Assembly: GCA_963801055.1 (NCBI GenBank) | Contig: CAWDDE010000001.1 | Span: 248,001-312,000, forward strand | Length of the DNA: 64,000 bases | Source of the DNA: DASUPK01 sp963801055 | Lineage (GTDB): Bacteria > Actinomycetota > Thermoleophilia > Solirubrobacterales > 70-9 | Reading direction: 5' to 3' | In this document: piece by piece, positions 51,780 to 60,450 of the stretch | Numbering within the stretch: position 1 is the stretch's first letter | Layout: each line of letters begins with the position of its first letter | Program-made: the position numbers and the translations under genes | The notes under the pieces: model-generated | Database searches by the model: none | Seen by the model: only the letters and a program-made list of their open reading frames with translations | Told to the model about the DNA's origin: nothing

Positions 51780-52586
51780 GTGAACGCCGACCGGATGCAC
51801 TGAACCGCGTCGTCGCGCGGGTGAAGGAACTGGCGGCGGACTACGAGCCGCCCGACTTCGCGGAGGTCCCCAACCCCGACGCCGTGCTCTTCCTAGCGGC
51901 GATCGACCACCAGACCGGCTACACCGAGCCGCACCTGGTCGACGGGGAGGGCCCGTACGAGGGCAGCGCGCTTCTCTGGGCACTCGGCCTGCGGGCGGAG
52001 CGCCGGGCCCCTGGGGCGCTCACGGCCCGCTCGCTGCTCGGCGTCGATCCGGCCGCGATCGCCGCGGTCTTCCGCGCCGAGCCAGGACACTCTCCACGAC
52101 CCCGAGCGGCGCGCCAAGCTCTGGGACGACCTCGCCAAGGGAATGCTGAAGAGCTACGGGGGCCAGGCCGAGCAGCTGATCGAGGCCTCCGGCGGCAAGC
52201 TGGCCGGCCCCGGCGGTGCGCTCGTCCGCTTGAGCGAGTTCGACGCGTTCGCCGACCCGCTTCGCAAGAAGGCGTTTCTCGTCTGCAAGATCTGGGACCG
52301 CCGCGGATGGCTCACGGTCTCCGACCCGGAGAGCTGGGAGGTCTCCTCCGACAACGTGCTGATGCGGCTGGCGCTGCGCTCCGGGCTCGTCGAGGAGGGC
52401 GACGTGGAGGAGGTCCGAGAGGCCACGCGCGACGCCTTCAAGCAGGTCGCGGAGCAGGCGGGGATCAGCCCGCCCGTGCTCGACGACCTGCTCTGGGAGA
52501 AGGGCCGGGAGGAGCCCGATCTGATCGGCAACGAGGCGGGCGACCTGAGCGAACCTCCTCGCCGGGAGGGCGTGATCTTCTACTAG
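51780..52586 (+). CDS. Possible queuosine-salvage-like protein (frameshifted)
   Basis: About 268 residues joined at ~51800 and ~52083. The pattern DAVLFLAAIDHQTGYTEP, YEGSALLWALGLRAE, LSEFDAFADPLRKKAFLVCK and EVSSDNVLMRLALRSGLV distantly recalls the queuosine-salvage (DUF2419/Qng1) glycosylase family, itself part of the helix-hairpin-helix glycosylase-like fold. I treat this as a weak similarity. TAGCCT at 51767-51772 lies 7 bases before GTG 51780. It sits between cysM and mec, which suggests co-transcription rather than function. Confidence 0.5.
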
Positions 52587-52595
52587 CTTCATCAG

Positions 52596-52989
52596 GTGCG
52601 GATCCCGGCCAACATCTACGACGAGCTCCTCGAACATGCCCGCGAGGAGGCCCCGAACGAATGCTGTGGGCTGATCGGCGGCACGGATGGCGTCGCCAGG
52701 ACGATCTACCGGGCGCACAACGCCGAGGCCAGCCCCCTGCGCTACAACCTCGACCCCCAGGACCAGTTCCGGATCATGACCGAGATGGAGGAGAGGGGGG
52801 AGGAGCTGTCGGCGATCTATCACTCCCACACGGCGAGCCCCGCGTATCCCTCGCAGACGGACATCAACCTGGCCGCCTATCCGGACGCCCTCTATCTGAT
52901 CTGTCAGCCTCGCCGATGAGGAGAAGCCATTGCGCGGCTTCCAGATCACGGATGGCGAGGTGACCGAGGTCGACGTCACGGTGGAGTGA
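52596..52989 (+). CDS. mec: Mec-like JAMM metallopeptidase (frameshifted)
   Basis: About 130 residues after removing one base near 52903 (YLIC|SLADEEKPLRGF). JAMM motif: catalytic Glu region ECCGLIGG, then YHSHTASPAYPSQTD with the H-x-H...S..D zinc ligands. In M. tuberculosis Mec+ cleaves cysteine from the C-terminus of CysO, releasing free cysteine. Being 840 bases after cysM, it completes the CysO pathway. GTG start; the stop overlaps the next gene. Confidence 0.9.
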
Positions 52990-53363
52990 ACGGCCCGCTC
53001 GCCTGCCCGCGCTGTGCCCGTCCGCATCCGATCAGCGAGCGGTTCTGCCGTGAATGCGGGATGCCATTGGTCTACGCCGGTACCCGCGAGGAGGAGCCGA
53101 TCACCGAGGCCCACGAGAGGGCGCGGAAGGTTCGCCCCCAATATGCGCGCGGCGACCTGATCCGGGTGACGGGCGCTCGGAACCTCGCCGACGGGGAGAT
53201 GATCCAGTGGATTCTCCTCGAACAAGGCATTCCTTCCCTGCTCCGCCGGGCCCGCGGGTTCGACGTTCCGGACTTCCTGGCGGCAGGGCCGAGAGACGTG
53301 CTGGTCCCCGCCTCCGGCTACGAGCGCGCGCGGGAGCTGCTCACCGTGGAGCCGACCTGCTGA
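52986..53363 (+). CDS. Zinc-ribbon protein with DUF2007-like domain
   Basis: 125 residues. An N-terminal zinc ribbon (CPRCARPHPISERFCRECG) is followed by a small domain (DGEMIQWILLEQGIPSLLRR, VLVPASGYERARELL) that matches the DUF2007 signal-transducing fold. GTG 52986 overlaps the mec stop (GTGA), so it is the last clear gene of the cysteine block. A role in sensing is possible but untested. Confidence 0.72.
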   Translation: MNGPLACPRCARPHPISERFCRECGMPLVYAGTREEEPITEAHERARKVRPQYARGDLIRVTGARNLADGEMIQWILLEQGIPSLLRRARGFDVPDFLAAGPRDVLVPASGYERARELLTVEPTC

Positions 53364-53488
53364 CGGCCGAAGGAAGCGCGGACTCACTGCCAGGGATCGG
53401 CTCGCCGCTCCGACTCGCGGTCGGCGTACTGGTCGCGGTCGGGGTGGCGTTCGTACTCGTCTTCCTCCTCTACCAGCTTTCTTCGTGA
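53360..53488 (+). CDS. Possible 42-residue membrane peptide
   Basis: A frame starting with a CTG that overlaps the preceding stop encodes a short tail and one TM helix (RLAVGVLVAVGVAFVLVFLLYQ) ending QLSS. No ATG, GTG or TTG is available and the last 105 bases are antisense to the end of the next gene. The clear membrane helix is the only support. Confidence 0.25.
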   Translation: MTAEGSADSLPGIGSPLRLAVGVLVAVGVAFVLVFLLYQLSS

Positions 53489-54347
53489 GCGCCGCGTCCT
53501 GGTCGGATCGAAGCTGAAGTCGGGAGGAGAGCCTAGGCCGAGGTCGAGGTCGGGCCTCTCGAGGGCGTCGTTCAGGGAGGGCGCCTCCAGGGACTCCGAC
53601 TGCGGGTAGAGGATCTCGTCGAGGTGGCCGCGCCAAGCACGTTCGATGTCCCGCATCCGCGCCTCAAAGGCGAGCTCGAGGTTTCCCCGAGGGCCCTGGC
53701 GGTGAAGGCGCGATGCCATCCGCACGCACGCGTCGGGCCCGGCGTGGCGGTCGAGCATGTCGAACACGGTCCCGCCCAGGATCAGGGCGTCGCGCCGGGT
53801 CGGCGGAAAGGCCGGGCGCTCGCCTTCCCGCAGCCGGGTGATCACGGCCGCGCGGAAGCAGCGAGGTCTGCCCCGTGAAGTACTGGGCGGCACCCTCGAC
53901 CAGCCAGGCCCAGCGCAGGTACGTGACGAAGCGCCGGGGGGTCCACATCGGCGGGAGCGCCGTGTTGTTCGCCGCGAGGACGATCTGGCAGTACATCCGC
54001 TCGGCGGTCCCTCGCAGCGCGCGCAGTGAGTCCTCACCGGCTGCTCGACGCTCCAGCCAGGAGTCGTTCAGGGTGTGGATCTCGCCGGCCATCGGCCAGC
54101 CCGCCAGGTACCGCCGCGCCGCCGGCGCCGCCGACCAGCGCACCGCGGGGAGCAGCGGATGGGCGGCGGCGAGCCAGGCCGGGTTGTCGTGCAGGATGAT
54201 CGTGACGTTCCCGGGGGTATGGTCGAAGCGGTCCTCGAGGCGCAGCCGCAGGTCCTCGAGCGAGTCGAGCACCCGGTGCGCGCAGGCGAGGTCGGCGTCG
54301 TCGTGACGCGCGGTAAAGCTCAGCGAGTCGGTCTCGATCCAAGTCAT
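53384..54347 (-). CDS. Peptidase-MA-like protein with lost zinc motif (frameshifted)
   Basis: About 320 residues joined near 53865. The layout resembles gluzincin peptidase-MA proteins: TIILHDNPAWLAAA early and WLVEGAAQYFTGQTS, which looks like the family's second zinc motif (EG.A.Y). However the first motif position reads AERMYCQIVL, not H-E-x-x-H. It may be a non-catalytic relative. The C-terminus is charged and low-complexity. No signal peptide is evident. Assignment is tentative. Confidence 0.55.
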
Positions 54348-54428
54348 CGACGGCCCCGGGCCCCACTGTCAGGCTACTCGCGTGCCCCGGCGTCAATGTT
54401 GATCCGGCGGCGGTATTTGTGGCCGCCG

Positions 54429-55343
54429 TCAATGACGGCGGGCCCGCTCGAGCTCGAGCTCGGTGCTGATGCCCATCGCCACCAGCGCGTCATGGGCCTC
54501 CTCCAGGCTCGCGGCCGGCGCGACCGCGGTGGCGAGCGGAACCGCGGAGCCTGCGGCTGCCACCGGATCGAAGAAGAAGGTGAGCGCGCCGAGGGCCGTG
54601 AGCTCGACCATCCGCCTGCCGCCCCGGATCGGCGCGTTGCCGCGCTCGCCGCGGGCGCACCTCGCCGCCATCAGGCTCGCCTCGGTGGGGACATTCTCGG
54701 CCGCGGACTCGACCAGATCGCACGCCTCCGTCGTCAGCCCCCAGGCGCCGAGCAGGGCGCCGCCGGACTGCAGCGCGGTGACCCGCTCGAGGACCTCGGC
54801 CGGTGTGAGCTCGCCGTCGCAACCGGGCCCGTAGACCGCCGCCAGGACCTCACCGTCCCACACGGGTCTATTGGGTGCGCCGCGTTCGGCCCCTCTCGCA
54901 AGGTGGAGGCCGGCGGAGAGGACGATCGCGTCGCACAGCGGACTCGCCAGTCCCGGCTCGTCGCCATGCGCGAGGACGTCCCCGCCCACATCGAGCAGCA
55001 CGACCGTGTCGCAGCCGAGCTCCGTCGCCGCCTCGGCGACTCCGGTTGCGAGGGCGCGCGGGCCACGGGTGATGTCGAGCACGAGCGTGGGCCTGCCGAT
55101 GTGGGTGGCCATCCGCGACTCCGAGAACTCCACGCCGTCGGTGCTGGTCGTCGCGCCCTCGCTGAGCACGGCGGCCGACCCACACGGCCGCCCGCCTCGG
55201 ATCTCGGCGAGGGAGCGAGGACCGGGGCGCGGATCGATCGGTGAGCGCTCCCAGGCGACGCCGCCGAGGACCCATTCGGTCCCGAGGTCGTCCAAGAGCG
55301 CGCTGACGGCGAGCGCGCCGACGATGTCCCCGCCACCGCCCAT
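54429..55343 (-). CDS. DUF1152 family protein
   Basis: 304 residues from ATG 55343. It starts at a glycine-rich loop (MGGGGDIVGALAVSALLDDL) and contains VLGGVAWERSPIDPRPGPRS, characteristic of the DUF1152 family. The residues just upstream in frame (DADRALLIG) look like the missing first beta strand, but no standard start codon exists between the previous TAG (55395) and 55343, so either a rare start or an indel is involved. The function of the family is unknown. Confidence 0.75.
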   Translation of the reverse strand: MGGGGDIVGALAVSALLDDLGTEWVLGGVAWERSPIDPRPGPRSLAEIRGGRPCGSAAVLSEGATTSTDGVEFSESRMATHIGRPTLVLDITRGPRALATGVAEAATELGCDTVVLLDVGGDVLAHGDEPGLASPLCDAIVLSAGLHLARGAERGAPNRPVWDGEVLAAVYGPGCDGELTPAEVLERVTALQSGGALLGAWGLTTEACDLVESAAENVPTEASLMAARCARGERGNAPIRGGRRMVELTALGALTFFFDPVAAAGSAVPLATAVAPAASLEEAHDALVAMGISTELELERARRH

Positions 55344-55394
55344 GCCGATCAGTAGGGCGCGATCAGCGTCTTTGAGTGCCTGGAGTGCCGAAAC

Positions 55395-56022
55395 CTATGC
55401 CGGGACGAGCTCGCCCTGGCAGATCTCGCGGATCGCCTCGGCCGCGCGCTCGAACTCCTCGTCGGCCATCACCGGCGTTCCCTCGAAGGGGAGATCGCGG
55501 TCGATCTCGACCCAGGACCGGCAGCCCTGGTGCTCGTCCTTGACTCGGACGGTCACAGGGCGCGGGATCCGATGGACCCGAAGCAAGCAGGACGTGAAGC
55601 GGGTGGCGTCGCTTCCACGCGAGCCGCTTCTGCGCGTAGTCGGAAGTCCAGATGTGGAACGGCGTCAGCGCCTCGACTACGCGGTGATCGTCGGTCGTGA
55701 AGTGATCGGTGATCTCGGCCCAGGCCCGGATCCGGACCCTGTCGGGCTGCGGAATGCCGCCGTCCTGGAGCAGCGCCCGCGGGGGCGGCTCCTCGTCGGG
55801 CCAGACGCCCTCCTCGAGGGCGCGACGAAGCTCGGGGTGATGGGACTCGCGAACCAGGTCGTTCCGCTGGTGGTCGAAGGTTGGATAGAGGAAGAACTGG
55901 TCGTGCTCTACCTCGAAATGCTTGTTCTCCTCGCGGATTCCGCCCTTCCGGAGGGCGACCAGCTGCTCGCCCTCGGCCAGCGCTCGCACGGTCACGGCCC
56001 ACTCTTTGAAAGCAATCGGCAT
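55395..56022 (-). CDS. DUF1802-like protein (frameshifted)
   Basis: About 208 residues joined near 55575. The N-terminus AFKEWAVTVRALAEGEQLVA, RKGGIREENKHFEVEHDQFF and YPTFDHQRNDLV are typical of DUF1802. The C-terminal part (VKDEHQGCRSWVEIDRDLPF) is read in another frame and ends at TAG 55395. The function is unknown. It precedes the DUF1152 gene by about 50 bases and both are probably co-transcribed. Confidence 0.75.
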
Positions 56023-56163
56023 GAGGTCAGGTAATGATCGGATTCGGATTCCTGAGCGGGGGGCGGGATGCTCCTACCTCTGACGGGTCGCTCTGGCGCG
56101 CCCTTGGCTCATCGGAGCCCCCTCGGAGGCGCGCAGTCTAGAGGACGAGAGTGCCTTTGACAA

Positions 56164-56188
56164 GGCTTGTGATCACTTGTCACAAGCC
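56164..56188. repeat. 9-bp inverted repeat, possible terminator or operator
   Basis: GGCTTGTGA at 56164-56172 and TCACAAGCC at 56180-56188 are perfect complements with a 7-base loop. They lie in the AT-richer 267-base gap 56023-56289 between hyuB and the DUF1802-like gene. A TTGACA lies at 56157-56162 on the plus strand, but no plus-strand gene follows. On the minus strand it could end the hyu operon or control the DUF1802 operon. Confidence 0.5.
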
Positions 56189-56289
56189 TGGAAGGCTTAG
56201 TTGTAATAACCGTATCGCCCATTGCAATGCGGTCCCGAGCCTGGTTGATCGGCCAATCGGCGGACGGTGCGGAAATTCGCTAGCGAGTG

Positions 56290-57804
56290 CTAAGAATTCG
56301 CCTCCGAACCGAGTCCGCCCCCTCCGGGGGTCTCGATCCGCAGTCGATCCCCGATCCGGAGTTGCCCCTCGCCCTTGGCCGGAATCGGCCGGCCGTTGAG
56401 CAGATCACGCCCCGTGGCGCCCGGCCCGCCGCCGTCCCTGCCCTGGGGAGCGTGCTCACGGCGCTCGCCGATCAGCGTGAATCTCATCGGCTCGAGTGCC
56501 TCGAGCTCGCGCGCGATGCCCTCGCCGCCTCGATGGCGGCCCGCCCCGCCGGTTCCACGCCGCACCGAGAGCTCCCTGACCAGGACCGGGAAGTCCGTCT
56601 CGAGTGCCTCGATCGGCGTATTGAGCGTGTTCGACATCGCGACGTGCTCGGCGCTCGGCCCGTCTGCATCCGGGCAAGCTCCCTGGCCGCCGCCGATCGT
56701 CTCGTAGTAGGTCCAATCCTCCCCGGACAGCGTCAGGTTGTTCATCGTGCCCTGTCCGTCGGCGCCGACCGGGGCGAACGCGGCGAGGGCATCGAAGACA
56801 AGGTCCGCCACCCGGCTCGAGGTTTCTACGTTCCCGCCGACTACGGCCGCAGGAGGGCGGGCATGGAGGAGTGATCCCTCGGGTGCGGTCACCGTCACCG
56901 GCCGCCAGGCGCCGGCCGACGGCGGCGCGTCCGGGTCGCAGACCACGCGGACCGCGTAGAAGCAGGCGGCCTTGGTCACCGAGAGCGGGCAGTTGAGGTT
57001 CCCCTCCACCTGTTCGGCTGTGCCCTCGAAGTCGAGCTCGAGGCTGTCGCCGCGAACGGTGGCCCTCAGCTTCAGCCGGATGTCGCCGCCCACGCCCTCC
57101 AGCACCTCCTCCGCAGTGCTCTCGCCGTCCGGCATCGCGGAGAGGGCGGCGCGGGTGCGGCGTTCGGCGTAGTCGAGGATCTCGGCGGTCGCTCTGCGGA
57201 GCAGGTCCATCCCGTGGCGCTCTGCCAGCTGGCGGAGCCTTCGGATGCCGGTCAGGTTGGCGGCTCGCTGGGCTCGCAGGTCGGCGAGGCGCTGCTTCGG
57301 GTTCCGCATCCGGGAGGCGAGGTCTGAGAGCAGCGCGTCGTCGGCTCGCGTCGGCGGGATCACGACGCCCTCCTCATCGAGTGATCTGGACAGCGCCGGC
57401 ATGCCACCGGGGGTCGGGCCGCCGATATCCGCGTGATGGGCGCGGCTCGCGGCGAAGCCGAGGAGCTCCTCCCGCTCGAAGACGGGAGAGATGAGCGTGA
57501 TGTCGGGGAGATGGGTGCCGCCGCGGTACGGGTCGTTGAGGATCCAGAGATCGCCCTCGTGATGCTCCTCGCCGACGATCACTGCGACGGCGTCCGGCAT
57601 CGAGCCGAGGTGGACCGGAATGTGCTCGGCCTGCATGATCAGCTCGCCGGCCGCATCGAAGAGGGCGGTCGAGCAGTCGTGGCGCTCGGTGATGTTCGGT
57701 GAGTGGGCGGAGCGGATCAGCACCGCGCCCATCTCGTCGCAGGCCGCGCGCAGCGCGCCGGTCATCACCTGGAGGGCGACGGGATCGAGTGCTGTGCGGC
57801 TCAT
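56290..57804 (-). CDS. hyuB: Hydantoinase B / 5-oxoprolinase B subunit
   Basis: 504-residue HyuB-family protein, the partner subunit of ATP-dependent N-methylhydantoinases and 5-oxoprolinases. Conserved segments are ERHDCSTALFDAAGELIMQA, NDPYRGGTHLPDITLISPVF, HHADIGGPTPGGMP and IETPGGGGLG at the C-terminus. Intact, unlike its partner. The ATG overlaps the hyuA stop by 4 bases. Confidence 0.93.
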   Translation of the reverse strand: MSRTALDPVALQVMTGALRAACDEMGAVLIRSAHSPNITERHDCSTALFDAAGELIMQAEHIPVHLGSMPDAVAVIVGEEHHEGDLWILNDPYRGGTHLPDITLISPVFEREELLGFAASRAHHADIGGPTPGGMPALSRSLDEEGVVIPPTRADDALLSDLASRMRNPKQRLADLRAQRAANLTGIRRLRQLAERHGMDLLRRATAEILDYAERRTRAALSAMPDGESTAEEVLEGVGGDIRLKLRATVRGDSLELDFEGTAEQVEGNLNCPLSVTKAACFYAVRVVCDPDAPPSAGAWRPVTVTAPEGSLLHARPPAAVVGGNVETSSRVADLVFDALAAFAPVGADGQGTMNNLTLSGEDWTYYETIGGGQGACPDADGPSAEHVAMSNTLNTPIEALETDFPVLVRELSVRRGTGGAGRHRGGEGIARELEALEPMRFTLIGERREHAPQGRDGGGPGATGRDLLNGRPIPAKGEGQLRIGDRLRIETPGGGGLGSEANS

Positions 57805-59786
57805 CCCCGTCGCTCCGCGTGGATGGTGCCGGTCTCATCGACGGACGCGTTCCAGCCCGGTGGGAGCACCAGCGTCGCCTCCGGCAATTCGAAGACGCAC
57901 GGCCCCTCGGCCGCGAAGCCCGCCGCCGGCTCGCCGCGGAGCACGCGGGTGTCCACCCAGGCGCCGCCGAAGCGCGCCTTGCGCTCGGCCACGGCCAGGC
58001 TTCCGCTCCCGGCCGCCCGCGGCTGGGGGTCGGGTCCCGGCTCCACCGCCGCCAGCCGAATCGTGACGAGCTCGAGCTCGCCTCCTGGATCGCGGTAGCC
58101 GTAGCGCGCTTCGTGCTCGCGCGCGAAGTCCTCGGCGAGCCGATCGGGGTCGGGCGCCGGAGGCCCGGGCACCGGGAGCTCGAAGGCCTGGCCGAGGTAG
58201 CGAAGCTCGTAGACGACCTCTAGCTCGGCGCCCTCCATCCCGGCGAGCAGCGGCTCACTCAGCGCCGCTCACCTCTGCCGCCACGCGCTCGGCGGTGATC
58301 TCCGAGCCACGGAGGAGCACGGTCCGCGCGGTATCGCGGCGGTGGCCGGCCGCGATCAGGCCGAGTGCCGAGAGCACGCCGCTGGCCCGCGGGCAGACGA
58401 GGTGCGAGATCTCGAGCTCGCTCGCCAGCGCCGCGGCGTGCATCGGTCCCGCGCCTCCGAAGGGCAGCAGCGCGTATCCCCTCGGGTCCACGCCGCGCTC
58501 CACGGTGACGACGCGCAACGCCCGGATCATCTCCTGGTTGGCGACCCGGACGATTCCCTCGGCGGTCTCCGTCTCCCCGAGGCCAAGCTCGCCCCCGAGC
58601 GCCGCGACCGCATGCCGAGCGGCGTCCTCGTCCAAGGCGACGCCGCCGGCGAGGTCGGAGTCGGAGGAGAGGTAGCCGAGCAGCAGGTTCGCGTCGGTCA
58701 CGGTCGCCTCGGTACCGCCCCGGCCGTAGCACGCCGGTCCGGGCTCGGCCCCCGCCGAGCGGGGCCCCACCCGCAGGGCGCCGCCCGCGTCGCGCCAGCC
58801 GATCGACCCGCCGCCGGCGCCGACGGTGTGGACGTCCACCATCGGCAGCTGGATCGGACGGCCCTCGATCTCGCGGGAATCGGTTCGCCTCACCTGGCCC
58901 GCGTCGACCACGCAGACGTCGCAGGAGGTGCCACCCATGTCGATGCCGATCACGTCCTGGGTACCGGCCCGTCCTGGCGAGCAAGCCGGCTCCGACCGCC
59001 CCGCCCGCCGGTCCCGAGAGGACGCTCCAGGCGCCCGCCCGACCGGCCTCGTCCGCCGCGGCCGTGCCCCCGGAGGAGCGCATCACCTCAGGCTCGGCCA
59101 GGCCCCGCTCGCGGCAGGCGGCGGCGAGGCTGGTCAGGTAGCGGCCGAGGAGCGGGGAGAGGTAGGCGTCGATGACGGTGGTCGAGAAGCGCTCATACTC
59201 GCGAAAGGCGGGCAGGACCTCGTGCGAGGTGGAGACGTGGACGTCCGGCAGCGCGTCGCGCAGCGCCCGAGGCGATGCGTTGCTCGTGGCTCGGGTCGCG
59301 GAAGGCGAAGAGCAGGCAGACCGCGATCGACTCGGCCCCGCAGTCCCGCATCCGGTCCACCAGACCCTCGAGCTCCTCCTCGGTGAGCTCCTCGACCACG
59401 CCTGTCGCGCCGATCCGCTCCGCCGCTTCGAATCGCAGCCTCGGCGTCGACCAGCGGGCGCGGCTTCGGGCGGCAGGGGTGGTAGAGGCTGGGGCGGTCC
59501 TGGCGACCGATGTCGAGCAGGTCCGCGAACCCGCTGGTGGCGACCAACGCGGTCCGGGCGCCGCGCTCCTCGAGCAGCGCGTTGGTGCCGACGGTCATGC
59601 CGTGGGTGAACGCCTCGACGTCGGCCGGCTCCACGCCCGCGCGGAGCATGCATCTCCTCGACCGCCGCCATCACGCCGTGCGACTGATCGTCCGGGCGTG
59701 GAGGGCACCTTGCCGTGTGCAGACGCTCGCCGTCGAGCAGCGCGGCGTCGGTGAAGGTCCCACCGACGTCGACGCCCGAGCAGCAT
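57801..59786 (-). pseudogene. hyuA: Hydantoinase A / oxoprolinase A subunit, multiply frameshifted
   Basis: Pieces in all three frames together cover a full HyuA: GVDVGGTFTDAALLDG, THGMTVGTNALLEERGA, VLPAFREYERFSTTVIDAYL, VIGIDMGGTSCDVCVVDAG, LPFGGAGPMHAAALASELEI, SGVLSALGLIAAG and YELRYLGQAFELPVP. At least eight shifts are needed, around 59779, 59725, 59705, 59645, 59435, 59270, 58950 and 58257. One coincides with an ATGCATGC duplication. The ATP-binding motifs survive, so I cannot tell gene decay from clustered sequencing errors. ATG 59786. Confidence 0.82.
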
Positions 59787-59861
59787 CGCGCCAACCTACC
59801 GGCCAGGGTGCGGGACGCCCGACCCGAAACGGGCGGCCGCATCACACCTGACCCAGAAACC

Positions 59862-60300
59862 CTAGGCTGCCGCCGCCTCCACCTCGCGGACCTCGATGGT
59901 CTCCTCGAGATGCTTGTGGGACGGGCAGTAGTCCCTCCCCGGCAGCGGCTCGCGTTGGCACGGAGTGCCCTTGCGAGTGCTGGCCAGGCAGTCCCTCTGC
60001 TGGCCGTCGAGCCTCACGTCGGCGGGAAGCGAATCGAGGAACTCCTCGACCCTGCTCGATGTGCCGCTCGATGACCATGTACACCCGCACCTGCTCGGCG
60101 AGCGCGAAATGCTCGCGAACCTCCGAGAAGAGTGTCTTCGTCGGGCGAGCGAAATAGCGGCGGTCGCAGACCAACCGCTGGATGGTGGCCTCACATGCCT
60201 CCAGAACCTTCCGCCGGGCTGCGAACGTCCTTTCCGCCCCACCGGCCGTGTCGATGCGAGAAACGAGGTCCCGGTAGATGGAACGACTGAATTGATACAT
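59862..60300 (-). CDS. Conserved protein with C-terminal zinc-like motif (frameshifted)
   Basis: About 145 residues joined near 60055. It begins MYQFSRSIYRDLVSRID, then a helical body (FARPTKTLFSEVREHFALAE, QVRVYMVIERHIE), and ends with a motif CLASTRKGTPCQREPLPGRD then YCPSHKHLEE, with C-x8-C-x10-C-x3-H spacing that fits a zinc site. The sequence looks strongly conserved in type, but I know no function. ATG 60300 follows an AGGAG; ATG 60309 is also in frame. The AT-rich upstream region has phased repeats. Confidence 0.65.
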
Positions 60301-60405
60301 CCGGATCATCTCTCCTAACCCCCCTGAAGTTCCTTGTCCGTCGGGCAACCTTGCCCTGGACTCTTCAGGCGAATGGGATTCAAGCATGCCCAAAAGTGAG
60401 TAGAG

Positions 60406-60433
60406 TTAAGCATCTATTAAGCACTTTTAAGTA
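60406..60433 (-). promoter_or_regulatory. Three helically phased TTAAG repeats
   Basis: TTAAGCA at 60406-60412, TTAAGCA at 60417-60423 and TTAAGTA at 60427-60433 recur every 10-11 bases, placing them on one face of the helix. They lie 106-133 bases ahead of the gene starting at 60300 in an AT-rich island. Such arrays suit MerR/BldC-like proteins that bind direct repeats cooperatively; the actual factor is unknown. Confidence 0.5.
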
Positions 60434-60450
60434 TCCCAGCCCCGCCCTTT

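Noticed and set aside
52020..53636. 538-codon minus-strand open frame opposite mec and its neighbours
   Set aside because: It is antisense to the JAMM protein and the zinc-ribbon protein, and has shadow composition.
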